DNA of 45,548 nucleotides, from assembly GCF_014268615.1 (NCBI RefSeq), contig NZ_JABWQV010000021.1, positions 1-45,548 of the forward strand, written 5' to 3'. The position numbers and the translations under genes were made by a program. This document shows, in pieces, positions 26,844 through 37,627 of the stretch (position 1 is the stretch's first letter; every line of letters starts with the position of its first letter). This stretch comes from Pseudomonas tehranensis (lineage in GTDB: Bacteria > Pseudomonadota > Gammaproteobacteria > Pseudomonadales > Pseudomonadaceae). The notes beneath the pieces were generated by a model. The model saw only the letters and a list, made by a program, of their open reading frames with translations. It was not told where the DNA came from and did not search any database.

Positions 26844-27296
26844 ATGGCGATTCGTGTGCAAGCCGATCCGTTCGACCCGGGCGTCGAAGTCAACGCGATG
26901 CACGCAGCCAATGTCGGCGTGGGGGCGGTGGTGAGTTTTGTCGGCTACGTGCGTGACTTCAATGACGGCCTCGATGTGTCGGGGATGTTCCTGGAGCATT
27001 ACCCAGGCATGACGGAAAAAGCCTTGGGCAAGATCGCCGTCGAGGCCGAGCAGCGTTGGCCGTTGCTCAAGCTGGAGGTGTTGCACCGCATCGGCGCCCT
27101 GGAGCCGGGCGAACCGATCGTCTTCGTGGCGGCCGCCAGTGCCCATCGCCAGGCGGCATTCGACGCCTGCGCCTTTGTCATGGACTACCTCAAGACCCGC
27201 GCGCCGTTCTGGAAAAAGGAAAACACCGCTGATGGTCCGCGCTGGGTCGAAGGGCGCGCCAGTGATCATGCCGCGGCGGATCGCTGGAAGCGGTAG
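26844..27296 (+). CDS. moaE: MoaE: molybdopterin synthase large subunit
   Basis: A 150-residue catalytic subunit of molybdopterin synthase that accepts sulfur from the MoaD C-terminus. Family features are GAVVSFVGYVRDFN (about 27-40), FLEHYPGMTEKAL, HRIGALEPGEPIVFVAAASAHR (start ~81) and the catalytic-lysine region KTRAPFWKKE (about 127-136). It is the last gene of moaCDE; a REP pair follows. Confidence 0.97.
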   Translation: MAIRVQADPFDPGVEVNAMHAANVGVGAVVSFVGYVRDFNDGLDVSGMFLEHYPGMTEKALGKIAVEAEQRWPLLKLEVLHRIGALEPGEPIVFVAAASAHRQAAFDACAFVMDYLKTRAPFWKKENTADGPRWVEGRASDHAAADRWKR

Positions 27297-27331
27297 ATAG
27301 CCTGTTAGTCATCTGGAGGCTGTGAATCCGC

Positions 27332-27424
27332 CTTCGCGAGCAAGCCCGCTCCCACAGGGGCCTGCGTCGAGCACAAATACGGTGTACGGCATACATTCCT
27401 GTGGGAGCGGGCTTGCTCGCGAAG
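27332..27424. repeat. REP pair downstream of moaE (CGGGCTTGCTCGCGAAG variant)
   Basis: CTTCGCGAGCAAGCCCGCTC and its inverted copy GAGCGGGCTTGCTCGCGAAG bracket the element. It is a sequence variant (GCGGGCTTGC instead of GCGAGCCTGC) of the family at 25928. Confidence 0.87.
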
Positions 27425-27480
27425 GGGTCGTTAGCCTCCCATCACTTTTCCCGGTTTCCCCAATTGACGGTATGTACATT

Positions 27481-27516
27481 AAAGTCCAGTATGGATTTAT
27501 AAGTACATAAATCCAT
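27481..27516 (+). promoter_or_regulatory. Candidate operator upstream of the amino-acid binding protein
   Basis: AAAGTCCAGTATGGA at 27481-27495 matches 12 of 15 bases of a motif upstream of dauB (31444-31458, minus strand). It overlaps a perfect 10-bp inverted repeat, ATGGATTTAT and ATAAATCCAT, spaced by AAGTAC (27491-27516). The block lies 50-86 bases before the start codon of the binding-protein gene. DauR is the obvious candidate regulator, but this is inferred. Confidence 0.5.
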
Positions 27517-27566
27517 CGCTTCACCTTTCTCTGCCAAAACCAACAACAACCCGCGCGAGATCGATC

Positions 27567-28343
27567 ATGAAAAAACTCCCCCTCATCACCGGCCTGGCCT
27601 TGAGCCTGCTGGCCTCCAGCAGCCTGTTTGCCGCCGAAAAAACTTTGCGTATCGGCATCGAAGCGGCTTATCCGCCGTTTGCTTCCAAGACCTCCGAAGG
27701 AAAGATCGAGGGGTTTGACTATGACATTGGCAATGCGCTGTGCGCGCAGATGAAGGTCAAGTGTCAGTGGATCGAGAGCGAGTTTGACGGACTGATTCCG
27801 TCGCTCAAGGTGAAAAAAATCGACATGGCGCTGTCGTCCATGACGATCACCGAAGAGCGCAAGAAGTCGGTGGATTTTACCCACAAGTACTACTTCACCT
27901 CGTCGCGGCTGGTCATGAAGGAAGGCGCGGTGGTCGATGACCAGTACGCCAGTCTCAAAGGCAAGACCGTGGGTGTGCAGCGAGCGACTACCACCGACCG
28001 CTTCGCCACGGAAGTCTTCGAACCCAAGGGCGTGACAGTCAAGCGCTACAGCAACAACGAAGAAATCTACATGGACCTGGCGTCAGGTCGGCTGGACGCA
28101 ATATTCGCCGACACCATCCCGCTGGAAGATTTCCTGTCGATGCCCCGGGGCAAGGGCTACGCGTTTGTCGGCCCGGAGCTCAAGGACCCGAAATACGTCG
28201 GTGAGGGCGCGGGTATCGCGGTACGCAAGGGCAATACCGAGCTGGTGGCGGACTTGAACAAGGCCATCGACGGGATTCGGGCCAATGGTGAGTATCAGAA
28301 AATCCAGGCCAAGTATTTCAAGTCGGATATCTACGGCGACTGA
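27567..28343 (+). CDS. Periplasmic basic-amino-acid-binding protein of an ABC transporter
   Basis: A 258-residue solute-binding protein of family 3, close to lysine/arginine/ornithine-binding proteins (ArgT, HisJ, AotJ type). Signal peptide ends SSLFA-AEK (about 22). Family features include [46 protein letters not shown] and [11 protein letters not shown]. No permease or ATPase gene adjoins it, so it must dock to a transporter encoded elsewhere. It is convergent with dauR; an equivalent binding-protein gene next to dauBAR is also known in P. aeruginosa, which suggests uptake of D- or L-arginine. A REP pair follows the stop. Confidence 0.92.
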   Translation: MKKLPLITGLALSLLASSSLFAAEKTLRIGIEAAYPPFASKTSEGKIEGFDYDIGNALCAQMKVKCQWIESEFDGLIPSLKVKKIDMALSSMTITEERKKSVDFTHKYYFTSSRLVMKEGAVVDDQYASLKGKTVGVQRATTTDRFATEVFEPKGVTVKRYSNNEEIYMDLASGRLDAIFADTIPLEDFLSMPRGKGYAFVGPELKDPKYVGEGAGIAVRKGNTELVADLNKAIDGIRANGEYQKIQAKYFKSDIYGD

Positions 28344-28351
28344 TTGATCGC

Positions 28352-28445
28352 CATCGCGAGCAGGCTCGCTCCCACAAGAGATTTGCGTCGGACACAGTTT
28401 TTGTGTTCAACGAGATCCACTGTGGGAGCGAGCCTGCTCGCGATG
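28352..28445. repeat. REP pair between the binding-protein gene and dauR
   Basis: CATCGCGAGCAGGCTCGCTC and its inverted copy GAGCGAGCCTGCTCGCGATG bracket the element, which fills the gap between two convergent genes. Confidence 0.88.
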
Positions 28446-28473
28446 AGGCCAGCCAGGCCAGGCAATACAAATC

Positions 28474-29100
28474 CTAGCCCTTCAATTCCTTCAAATGCTT
28501 GTACACCGTAGCCCGTCCCATGTTCAGCACATTGGCCACATAGTTGGAGGCGCTCTTGCCTTTGAAGGCGCCTTCGGCATGCAGCGCCAGCACCAGTTCG
28601 CGTTTATGGTCGCGGGTCAGCAGGTTCAGGCTCAACTGACGCTCGCGCATCCAAGCGTGGAGGAAGGTGTTGATCCGTTCCTGCCAGTCATCGCGAAACA
28701 GTGAGTCCGGCTGCGGGATCAGCTTGCCCGGCGACAGGAACAGATCCAGCGCGGCCTTGGCATTCTCGAACAGCGAAATATTCAGATTGATGCACAGCAC
28801 CGCCAGCGGGCGCCCCCCTGCATCGCGCAGCACGCTGCTGAGGCTGCGGATTTTCTGCCCGTCCCAATTGAGTTTTTCGTAGGGCCCGATGTTCCGTTCG
28901 CTGATCTCTTCGCTGAGCATGTCCTCCAGGGACGAGTCATCCCCTATCACGCGCTTGGACAGGTTGTTGGCGATGTAATCGACTTTCTGCGTACGCAGGT
29001 CGTGCAGCACCACTTCGGCGTGAGGGTAGAACAGCGTGGCGATGGCGTCGGCGATGGTACGGAAATTATCCAGTGTCGGATCAGGTAGCGGGGCGTTCAT
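28474..29100 (-). CDS. dauR: DauR-like transcriptional regulator (YheO-PAS plus HTH)
   Basis: A 208-residue DNA-binding protein. An N-terminal YheO/PAS-like domain (about 10-120, with LFYPHAEVVLHDLR and GRPLAVLCINLNIS) is followed by a C-terminal helix-turn-helix (about 180-207, SASNYVANVLNMGRATVYKH). In P. aeruginosa DauR represses dauBAR and is relieved by arginine. The ATG at 29100 has GGAG seven bases upstream; the longer frame to 29178 lacks such support. The gene is last in a dauB-dauA-dauR order, with an 88-base gap after dauA. Confidence 0.9.
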   Translation of the reverse strand: MNAPLPDPTLDNFRTIADAIATLFYPHAEVVLHDLRTQKVDYIANNLSKRVIGDDSSLEDMLSEEISERNIGPYEKLNWDGQKIRSLSSVLRDAGGRPLAVLCINLNISLFENAKAALDLFLSPGKLIPQPDSLFRDDWQERINTFLHAWMRERQLSLNLLTRDHKRELVLALHAEGAFKGKSASNYVANVLNMGRATVYKHLKELKG

Positions 29101-29188
29101 GACAGGGCTCCAGGCAGCGTCAGCGCCCCGTGAAGCGGGGGCGCGCAGAAGTGTGCCGCAATCGTGGCGATGCGTCACCTGAGCGGGT

Positions 29189-30448
<1,260 letters not shown>

Positions 30449-30461
30449 GAAATTGGCTGTG

Positions 30462-31409
30462 TCAGTTGTGAAGCTGATAAAGCGCATTCGCCAGCGCAAC
30501 GTCTTCCAACCCCAGGCCGATGGAGCGGAAGAACACATGGCGTGCATAGCTGGGACGCGCCACGTGTTCGCTGAGCAGTTCAGGCAGATCCCCAGCCAGG
30601 CGTGACGCGTCCCAGCCGTGCTGTTCAGCGGCAATCAGCATTTCACCGGCCGATCCTGGAGTGGTCTGACGATAGTCACAGAACACGTCCATGTCGTTGA
30701 GGCTCTGGGGTGGCACTTCGTGGGCGCGCGGAGCATTGGTGCTGATGGAGGTAATCAGCGTCGGCTTGCTCAGTGTCTGCGGATCGAGCACTGCCTTGGC
30801 GGACGAGGTGCAGAGCATCACCACATCGGCGTCGTGCAGCGCCGCTTCAAGGCTGGCAGCGATTTGCAGGCGCGGATCCAGCTCGGTGAGCGAAGCAAGC
30901 TCTTGCGCCGATTTATTTTGCAGGCTGGGGGAATAGAGGCTGATGCTTTGCCAGTCCCGCAGGCCCTTGACGTATTGCACATGAGCCTTTGCCACTGCGC
31001 CGCTGCCGATGACTGCCAAGCGCCGGGCCTGGAATGGGGCGAGGGCATCCACGGCGACGGCAGTGGTGGCTGCGGTGCGGGCGGTCGTCAGTTCGGCAGC
31101 ATCGCACAGCAGCAGTGGCTGGCCGGTCTGCATCGACATCAGCAAGGTCCAGGCTGTCACCACTGGACCTTGCTCGCGCACGATATACGGTGAGGTCTTG
31201 ACCCCGTAGACCTGCTCTTCAGCCAGCACGCCCAGGTAGTTGATGAAATCCCCGGCGCCTTGGGGAAACTCCACAAGTTGCTGGGGCGGTTGGACGGCCT
31301 TTCCGGCGGCAAGGTCGTGGAACAGCTTGCGTAAAATCTGCGGTACGTCGACTTGGCCGAGCAGCTCTCGGGCCTGGGCTTGGTTCATCACATAAGGCGC
31401 GCTGGGCAT
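30462..31409 (-). CDS. dauB: DauB: NAD(P)H-dependent L-arginine dehydrogenase (ornithine cyclodeaminase/mu-crystallin family)
   Basis: A 315-residue protein of the ornithine cyclodeaminase/mu-crystallin family. The Rossmann motif appears as AVIGSGAVAKAHVQYV (about 131-146), and the substrate region includes YGVKTSPYIV with Lys71. On sequence alone it might be annotated ornithine cyclodeaminase, but the adjacent dauA and dauR place it as DauB, which reduces 2-ketoarginine to L-arginine. It is the first gene of the operon. A candidate operator lies 35-49 bases upstream, and a bidirectional terminator separates it from rhlB. Confidence 0.91.
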   Translation of the reverse strand: MPSAPYVMNQAQARELLGQVDVPQILRKLFHDLAAGKAVQPPQQLVEFPQGAGDFINYLGVLAEEQVYGVKTSPYIVREQGPVVTAWTLLMSMQTGQPLLLCDAAELTTARTAATTAVAVDALAPFQARRLAVIGSGAVAKAHVQYVKGLRDWQSISLYSPSLQNKSAQELASLTELDPRLQIAASLEAALHDADVVMLCTSSAKAVLDPQTLSKPTLITSISTNAPRAHEVPPQSLNDMDVFCDYRQTTPGSAGEMLIAAEQHGWDASRLAGDLPELLSEHVARPSYARHVFFRSIGLGLEDVALANALYQLHN

Positions 31410-31443
31410 CGGGACTCCGGAGTGCTTGATGTAAACTGTTTTG

Positions 31444-31458
31444 TCTATTATGGACTTT
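31444..31458 (-). promoter_or_regulatory. Candidate operator upstream of dauB
   Basis: On the minus strand, AAAGTCCATAATAGA matches 12 of 15 bases of AAAGTCCAGTATGGA upstream of the binding-protein gene, in the same orientation relative to the gene. It ends about 34 bases before the dauB ATG, within a typical promoter zone. Confidence 0.5.
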
Positions 31459-31484
31459 TAGTTTGATCGAGCAATATGCCGGAC

Positions 31485-31520
31485 AAAAAAAAGCGCAGCC
31501 ACCCAGGGCTGCGCTTTTTG
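31485..31520 (-). terminator. Terminator of rhlB
   Basis: AAGCGCAGCC and GGCTGCGCTT form a perfect stem around ACCCAG. On the minus strand, downstream of rhlB, eight T residues follow; a T-run on the other side makes it potentially bidirectional. Confidence 0.92.
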
Positions 31521-31534
31521 GCTGGTCGCGTCGG

Positions 31535-32998
31535 TTAAGGCCGCTTGCGCTCAACCGGACGAAGCAGGTGGGTCGGCGGGGTTTCGCAACTGATCTTTTT
31601 CCCCAGCAGCGCCTCGATGGACGGTAACTGGTAGGAATCGTCTTCGCCGGCAAAGCTGATGGACACGCCCTCGGCCCCTGCGCGACCTGTGCGCCCGATC
31701 CGGTGCACATAGTCATCCGGCACTTCCGGCAGGGTGAAGTTGATCACGTGGCTGATCCCGTCGATATGAATCCCGCGCCCGGCCACATCGGTGGCCACCA
31801 GCACACGGATCTTGCCTTCGCGAAAGCCTTCCAGCGTCTTGATGCGCTTGTGTTGCGGCACGTCACCCGACAACTGGGCGGCGTTGACGCCATCGCGCAC
31901 CAGGCGCTCCTCGATACGGCGTACTTCGTCCTTGCGGTTGGCGAACACCATCACCCGCTCCCAACCGTTGTCGTTGACCAGGTTGTAGAGCAGCTTGTAC
32001 TTATCGGCGCCGGCCACAGCGTAGATGTGCTGCTCGACGTTTTCGCTGGCGACGTTCAGCGCCTCGATCTCGACGATGGACGGGTCGGTGGTCCATTGCT
32101 TGGCCAGGTTCATCACGTCTTCGGTGAACGTGGCGGAAAACAGCAACGTCTGGCGTTCGCTTTTCGGCGGGGTCTGACGAATGATCTGGCGCACCTGTGG
32201 AATGAAGCCCATGTCGAGCATGCGGTCGGCTTCGTCCAGCACCATCACCTCGACCATGTCCAGGTGCACATCGCCGCGCTGGTTGAAGTCCAGCAGGCGT
32301 CCTGGCGTTGCCACCAGAATGTCGCAGTGACGGGCTTCGAGATGCTTGAGTTGCTTGTCGAAGTCCATGCCGCCGACGAACGTCATCACGTTCAGTCCGG
32401 TGTACTTGGTCAGGTCGGCGGCGTCCTTGGCGATCTGCACCACCAGTTCGCGGGTCGGGGCGATGATCAGCGCCCGTGGCTCGCCCATGTAGCGTTCTTT
32501 GGGCGGCGGGGTCTGCAGCAACTGGGTGATGATGGAAATCAGGAACGCAGCGGTCTTGCCGGTGCCGGTCTGGGCACGACCGATGGCATCTTTACCGGCG
32601 AGGGTGAACCCCAGCACCTGCGCCTGGATCGGCGTGCAGTACGGGAAGCCCAGGTCCTGGATGGCATGCATCAGTTCAGGGGCGAGTTTGAAATCATGGA
32701 AGCGGGTCTTGCCTTCCTGGGGTTCTACGACGAAATCCTCGAGCTTCCAGGCGACGGCCGGCGGTTTTGGGGCGCGCTCGCGGCGTGGCTTGGGGGCATC
32801 GTTGCGTGTCTGTTCCGGCGGAGGGGCAACAGGCGCGGTGGCCGCGTCTTTTTCTGTGTTCGCAACAGGCGGTGTCCGCTGCGGCTTTTTTTGCACCTCG
32901 GTACGGCTCGGGCTGTGGGCAGGTGCGCTGGAGCCAGGCACGAGCTGCTCGGCCTCGCTTTTACCGAACATCTTCTTGAGTGCTTTGAGCACGGTCAT
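31535..32998 (-). CDS. rhlB: RhlB-type DEAD-box ATP-dependent RNA helicase
   Basis: A 487-residue DEAD-box helicase that unwinds structured RNA, classically for the RNase E degradosome. A low-complexity Pro/Lys/Arg-rich N-terminal extension (about 15-85) precedes the helicase core. Visible motifs are AQTGTGKT (I), PTRELV (Ia), [19 protein letters not shown] (II), FSATF (III), [11 protein letters not shown] (V) and [10 protein letters not shown] (VI). The basic N-terminal extension and adjacent dauB match the P. aeruginosa rhlB locus as I recall it. A strong terminator follows. Confidence 0.94.
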   Translation of the reverse strand: MTVLKALKKMFGKSEAEQLVPGSSAPAHSPSRTEVQKKPQRTPPVANTEKDAATAPVAPPPEQTRNDAPKPRRERAPKPPAVAWKLEDFVVEPQEGKTRFHDFKLAPELMHAIQDLGFPYCTPIQAQVLGFTLAGKDAIGRAQTGTGKTAAFLISIITQLLQTPPPKERYMGEPRALIIAPTRELVVQIAKDAADLTKYTGLNVMTFVGGMDFDKQLKHLEARHCDILVATPGRLLDFNQRGDVHLDMVEVMVLDEADRMLDMGFIPQVRQIIRQTPPKSERQTLLFSATFTEDVMNLAKQWTTDPSIVEIEALNVASENVEQHIYAVAGADKYKLLYNLVNDNGWERVMVFANRKDEVRRIEERLVRDGVNAAQLSGDVPQHKRIKTLEGFREGKIRVLVATDVAGRGIHIDGISHVINFTLPEVPDDYVHRIGRTGRAGAEGVSISFAGEDDSYQLPSIEALLGKKISCETPPTHLLRPVERKRP

Positions 32999-33097
32999 CT
33001 CATCGATTGGTTAAGGAATGTACGCCGGCCAGTGTAATGCAAGAAACGGGCGCGGCGTAGTGTGATCGTCAAGGGCTTGACATGTCCTTACGCCCGC

Positions 33098-33826
<729 letters not shown>

Positions 33827-33890
33827 TTAGATGTCGCAATGTTAAAAGTTTTTGTCTTGACGTGTCACATAAGGGCCAAGCGCAGCGGTG

Positions 33891-33906
33891 TGGTACGGCG
33901 TTTGCT
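33891..33906 (+). promoter_or_regulatory. Sigma-54 promoter candidate for aapJQMP
   Basis: TGGTACGGCGTTTGCT fits the -24/-12 consensus TGGYACRNNNNTTGCW, with GG and GC separated by exactly ten bases. A transcript would start near 33918 and have a leader of about 310 bases before aapJ. No activator site was identified. Confidence 0.6.
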
Positions 33907-34202
33907 TTGAGGTAGCTTGAGTGATGATTCTTACGCTGCGCGGTAACACTATCAGCTTGACGCGACGCATGGGATATCAGAAATCCGGTGATGGATGTTC
34001 GCCAATAGCCGCTACGGGCTTCGCGAACGTGAAGGGCTACAGCCCGTTCGGCCGATTGGTGAGAGATGAGTTAGGCGCCCTGTTTAAGGGCATTCTCATT
34101 ATTAGACTCATAGCGAAGGTCCAGACGTCGGTTGACCCTAAAAAAAGCCAACAAGGGTCGGCAATGCCCCATAAGGGTGCGACAGGGCTCGAGCTCCGAC
34201 AC

Positions 34203-34216
34203 AACAAGAGCAAAAC
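34203..34216 (+). promoter_or_regulatory. Possible Hfq/Crc catabolite-repression (CA) motif
   Basis: AACAAGAGCAAAA, immediately upstream of the aapJ ribosome site TGGAGG, resembles the AANAANAA targets through which Hfq and Crc block translation of amino-acid uptake genes in pseudomonads. Confidence 0.45.
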
Positions 34217-34227
34217 TGGAGGTTTGA

Positions 34228-35259
34228 ATGAAGTTACTGAAATCCACCCTGGCCGTCGTGACTGCAGCAGCAGTGCTCGGCGTCAGCGGGTTCGCTCAGG
34301 CGGGTGCAACCCTGGATGCCGTACAGAAGAAAGGCTTTGTGCAATGTGGCGTGAGTGATGGTTTGCCGGGTTTCTCGGTCCCAGATGCCAAGGGCGTGAT
34401 TCTGGGCATTGACGCGGACTTCTGCCGTGCCGTTGCTGCTGCCGTGTTTGGCGATGCGACCAAGGTGAAGTTCAGCCAGTTGAACGCCAAGGAGCGCTTC
34501 ACCGCGCTGCAGTCCGGCGAAATCGACATCCTTTCGCGCAACACCACCATGACCAGTTCCCGTGATGCGGGCATGGGCCTGAAATTTCCAGGCTTCATTA
34601 CCTATTACGACGGCATCGGCTTCCTGGTAAACAACAAGCTGGGCGTCAAGAGCGCCAAGGAACTGGACGGTGCAACCATCTGCATCCAGGCCGGTACCAC
34701 CACCGAGCTGAACGTTTCCGACTACTTCCGTGGCAACGGCCTCAAATACACCCCGATCACCTTCGACACCTCCGATGAAAGCGCCAAGTCGCTGGAATCC
34801 GGTCGTTGCGACGTGTTGACCTCCGACAAGTCCCAGCTGTTCGCCCAGCGCAGCAAGCTGGCCGCGCCGAAGGACTACGTAGTTCTGCCGGAAACCATTT
34901 CCAAGGAACCACTGGGTCCGGTCGTGCGTAACGGCGACGACGAGTGGCTGGCCGTTGTGCGCTGGACTGGCTACGCCATGCTCAACGCCGAAGAAGCCGG
35001 CATCACTTCCAAGAACGTTGAAGCTGAAGCCAAGTCCACCAAGAACCCGGACGTCGCCCGTATGCTCGGCGCGGATGGTGAATATGGTAAGGACCTCAAG
35101 CTGCCGAAAGACTGGGTTGTCCAGATCGTCAAGCAAGTCGGCAACTATGGTGAAGTGTTCGAGAAGAACCTGGGCAAAGGCACCCCGCTGGAAATCGACC
35201 GCGGCCTGAACGCGCTGTGGACCAACGGCGGCATTCAATACGCACCACCAGTGCGCTGA
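34228..35259 (+). CDS. aapJ: AapJ: general L-amino-acid-binding protein
   Basis: A 343-residue periplasmic solute-binding protein of the AapJ/PEB type with broad L-amino-acid specificity. Signal peptide ends SGFAQA-GAT (about 26). The mature protein has GFVQCGVSDGLPGFSV, DADFCRAVAAAVFGD, FTALQSGEIDILSRNTT and RCDVLTSDKSQL. TGGAGG lies upstream of the ATG. A strong hairpin between aapJ and aapQ probably lets this protein be made in excess over the membrane subunits. Confidence 0.96.
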   Translation: MKLLKSTLAVVTAAAVLGVSGFAQAGATLDAVQKKGFVQCGVSDGLPGFSVPDAKGVILGIDADFCRAVAAAVFGDATKVKFSQLNAKERFTALQSGEIDILSRNTTMTSSRDAGMGLKFPGFITYYDGIGFLVNNKLGVKSAKELDGATICIQAGTTTELNVSDYFRGNGLKYTPITFDTSDESAKSLESGRCDVLTSDKSQLFAQRSKLAAPKDYVVLPETISKEPLGPVVRNGDDEWLAVVRWTGYAMLNAEEAGITSKNVEAEAKSTKNPDVARMLGADGEYGKDLKLPKDWVVQIVKQVGNYGEVFEKNLGKGTPLEIDRGLNALWTNGGIQYAPPVR

Positions 35260-35267
35260 TGGTTCTA

Positions 35268-35294
35268 TCACCCGGTGGGCCAACCACCGGGTGA
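35268..35294 (+). promoter_or_regulatory. Intercistronic hairpin between aapJ and aapQ
   Basis: TCACCCGGTGG and CCACCGGGTGA form a perfect 11-bp stem with loop GCCAA, nine bases after the aapJ stop. The following bases are only partly T-rich, so partial termination or 3'-end protection of the aapJ message is likely. Confidence 0.75.
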
Positions 35295-35324
35295 TGTTCT
35301 GTTCCATTCTTTGCGGGGCACTTC

Positions 35325-36506
35325 ATGCAAAATTCAATCGGCGCACCTAAGCAGAGGCTTAGCCTCAGCGATCCACGCGTGCGTGCCTGGGTATTTCAGA
35401 TCGTCACCATTGTGGCGGTGGTTTCACTGGGCTGGTTTCTGTTCGACAACACGCAAACCAACCTTGAGCACCGGGGCATCACCTCCGGCTTCAGCTTTCT
35501 GGAGCGCAGTGCCGGGTTCGGCATCGCTCAAACCCTGATCGACTACACCGAAGCGGACAGCTATGCCCGCGTCTTTGTCATCGGGTTGCTCAACACTCTG
35601 CTGGTGACGTTCATCGGCGTAATCCTGGCGACGATTCTCGGTTTCATTGTCGGCGTGGCCCGACTGTCGAAAAACTGGATCATCGCCAAAGTGGCAACGG
35701 TGTATGTGGAGGTTTTCCGAAACATCCCGCCACTGCTGCAGATCCTGTTCTGGTACTTCGCGGTGTTCCTGACCATGCCGGGGCCGCGCGCCGCTCATAA
35801 CTTCGGCGACACCTTCTTTGTCAGCAGCCGGGGCCTGAACATGCCGGCCGCACTGGTGGCGGACGGGTTCTGGCCATTCGTGATCAGCGTCGTGCTGGCC
35901 ATCGTCGCCATCGTGCTGATGACCCGCTGGGCCAACAAGCGCTTCGAAGCCACGGGCGAGCCGTTCCATAAATTCTGGGTCGGCCTGGCGTTGTTCCTGG
36001 TGATCCCGGCGCTGTGCGCCCTGGTCTTCGGTGCCCCTGTGCACTGGGAAATGCCGGAACTCAAGGGCTTCAACTTCGTTGGTGGCTGGGTGCTGATTCC
36101 CGAGTTGCTGGCATTGACTTTGGCCCTGACGGTGTACACCGCGGCGTTCATCGCCGAGATCGTGCGTTCGGGCATCAAGTCGGTCAGCCACGGCCAAACC
36201 GAAGCCGCCCATTCCCTGGGCTTGCGCAACGGTCCGACCCTGCGCAAAGTGATTATCCCGCAAGCCCTGCGCGTGATCATCCCGCCGCTGACCAGCCAAT
36301 ACCTGAACCTGGCGAAGAACTCCTCGCTGGCGGCCGGTATCGGTTATCCGGAAATGGTTTCGCTGTTTGCCGGTACGGTGCTGAACCAGACCGGGCAGGC
36401 GATCGAAGTGATTGCGATCACCATGAGCGTGTACCTGGCGATCAGTATCAGCATTTCCCTGCTGATGAACTGGTACAACAAGCGCATTGCGCTGATCGAG
36501 CGGTGA
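35325..36506 (+). CDS. aapQ: AapQ: amino-acid ABC transporter permease
   Basis: A 393-residue inner-membrane permease of the HisMQ family, one of the two membrane subunits of the Aap importer. About eight hydrophobic segments are visible, the first at about 23-42. The EAA loop that contacts the ATPase reads HGQTEAAHSLGLRNGPTLRK, ending VIIPQALRVIIPP. The large size and the insert between the early helices are typical of AapQ. aapM follows after 12 bases. Confidence 0.95.
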   Translation: MQNSIGAPKQRLSLSDPRVRAWVFQIVTIVAVVSLGWFLFDNTQTNLEHRGITSGFSFLERSAGFGIAQTLIDYTEADSYARVFVIGLLNTLLVTFIGVILATILGFIVGVARLSKNWIIAKVATVYVEVFRNIPPLLQILFWYFAVFLTMPGPRAAHNFGDTFFVSSRGLNMPAALVADGFWPFVISVVLAIVAIVLMTRWANKRFEATGEPFHKFWVGLALFLVIPALCALVFGAPVHWEMPELKGFNFVGGWVLIPELLALTLALTVYTAAFIAEIVRSGIKSVSHGQTEAAHSLGLRNGPTLRKVIIPQALRVIIPPLTSQYLNLAKNSSLAAGIGYPEMVSLFAGTVLNQTGQAIEVIAITMSVYLAISISISLLMNWYNKRIALIER

Positions 36507-36518
36507 GGAAAAACGCGC

Positions 36519-37616
36519 ATGACATCCCATACTTTCAAGCCTGACATGCCCCCACCGAGCAGTAGCATCGGTGTCGTGGCATGGATGCGCGCGAACATGT
36601 TCTCCAGCTGGCTCAACACCTTGCTGACGTTGTTTGCGTTCTACCTGATTTACCTGGTCGTTCCACCGATCCTCAGTTGGGCGATCCTTGATGCCAACTG
36701 GGTCGGCACCACACAGGCTGACTGCACCAAGGAGGGCGCCTGCTGGGTGTTCATCCAGCAGCGCTTTGGCCAGTTCATGTATGGCTACTATCCGACGGGA
36801 CTGCGCTGGCGCGTGGACCTGACCGTGTGGTTGGCGGTCATTGGTGTGGCTCCGCTGTTCATCTCGCGCTTCCCGCGCAAAGCGGTCTACGGCCTGAGCT
36901 TCCTGGTGCTGTATCCGATCATCGCCTGGTGCCTGTTGCACGGTGGCGTGTTCGGCCTGGCCACCGTGTCGACCAGCCAATGGGGCGGCCTGATGCTGAC
37001 CCTGGTCATCGCCACCGTCGGTATTGCCGGGGCTTTGCCGCTTGGCATCGTGCTGGCGTTGGGGCGGCGCTCCAACATGCCGGCGATCCGTGTGGTCTGC
37101 GTGACCTTCATCGAGTTCTGGCGCGGCGTGCCATTGATCACGGTGCTGTTCATGTCTTCGGTGATGCTGCCGCTGTTCCTGCCTGAAGGCATGAACTTCG
37201 ACAAGCTGCTGCGGGCACTGATCGGCGTGATCCTGTTCCAGTCGGCGTATGTGGCTGAAGTGGTGCGTGGCGGCTTGCAAGCGATTCCCAAGGGACAGTA
37301 TGAAGCGGCCGCAGCGATGGGCCTGGGCTACTGGCGCAGCATGGGGCTGGTGATTTTGCCGCAAGCCCTGAAGATGGTGATCCCGGGTATCGTCAACACC
37401 TTCATTGCGTTGTTCAAGGACACCAGCCTGGTGATCATCATCGGCCTGTTCGACCTGCTCAACAGCGTGAAACAAGCCGCCGCCGACCCGAAATGGCTGG
37501 GCATGGCCACCGAAGGCTATGTGTTCGCTGCCCTGGTGTTCTGGATTTTCTGTTTTGGTATGTCCCGCTATTCCATGCATTTGGAACGCAAGCTGGACAC
37601 TGGCCACAAGCGTTAG
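36519..37616 (+). CDS. aapM: AapM: amino-acid ABC transporter permease
   Basis: A 365-residue inner-membrane permease, partner of AapQ. Hydrophobic segments start near residue 35. The EAA loop reads PKGQYEAAAAMGLGYWRSMG, followed by VILPQALKMVIPG. An N-terminal loop contains two cysteines (DCTKEGACW) and is probably periplasmic. GAGGA lies before the ATG and aapP follows after 11 bases. Confidence 0.95.
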   Translation: MTSHTFKPDMPPPSSSIGVVAWMRANMFSSWLNTLLTLFAFYLIYLVVPPILSWAILDANWVGTTQADCTKEGACWVFIQQRFGQFMYGYYPTGLRWRVDLTVWLAVIGVAPLFISRFPRKAVYGLSFLVLYPIIAWCLLHGGVFGLATVSTSQWGGLMLTLVIATVGIAGALPLGIVLALGRRSNMPAIRVVCVTFIEFWRGVPLITVLFMSSVMLPLFLPEGMNFDKLLRALIGVILFQSAYVAEVVRGGLQAIPKGQYEAAAAMGLGYWRSMGLVILPQALKMVIPGIVNTFIALFKDTSLVIIIGLFDLLNSVKQAAADPKWLGMATEGYVFAALVFWIFCFGMSRYSMHLERKLDTGHKR

Positions 37617-37627
37617 GAGCGTAGTTT

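Noticed and set aside
30462..31409. Ornithine cyclodeaminase
   Set aside because: The fold fits, but the adjacent dauA and dauR indicate the anabolic L-arginine dehydrogenase DauB.
33921..34358. A 145-residue frame overlapping the aapJ start
   Set aside because: It crosses the aapJ leader, ribosome site and signal-peptide region in another frame; composition and context fit leader RNA rather than a gene.
35424..37607. A 727-residue open frame on the minus strand opposite aapQ and aapM
   Set aside because: Antisense to two clear permeases; extremely His/Gln/Arg-rich with no recognisable fold or ribosome site.
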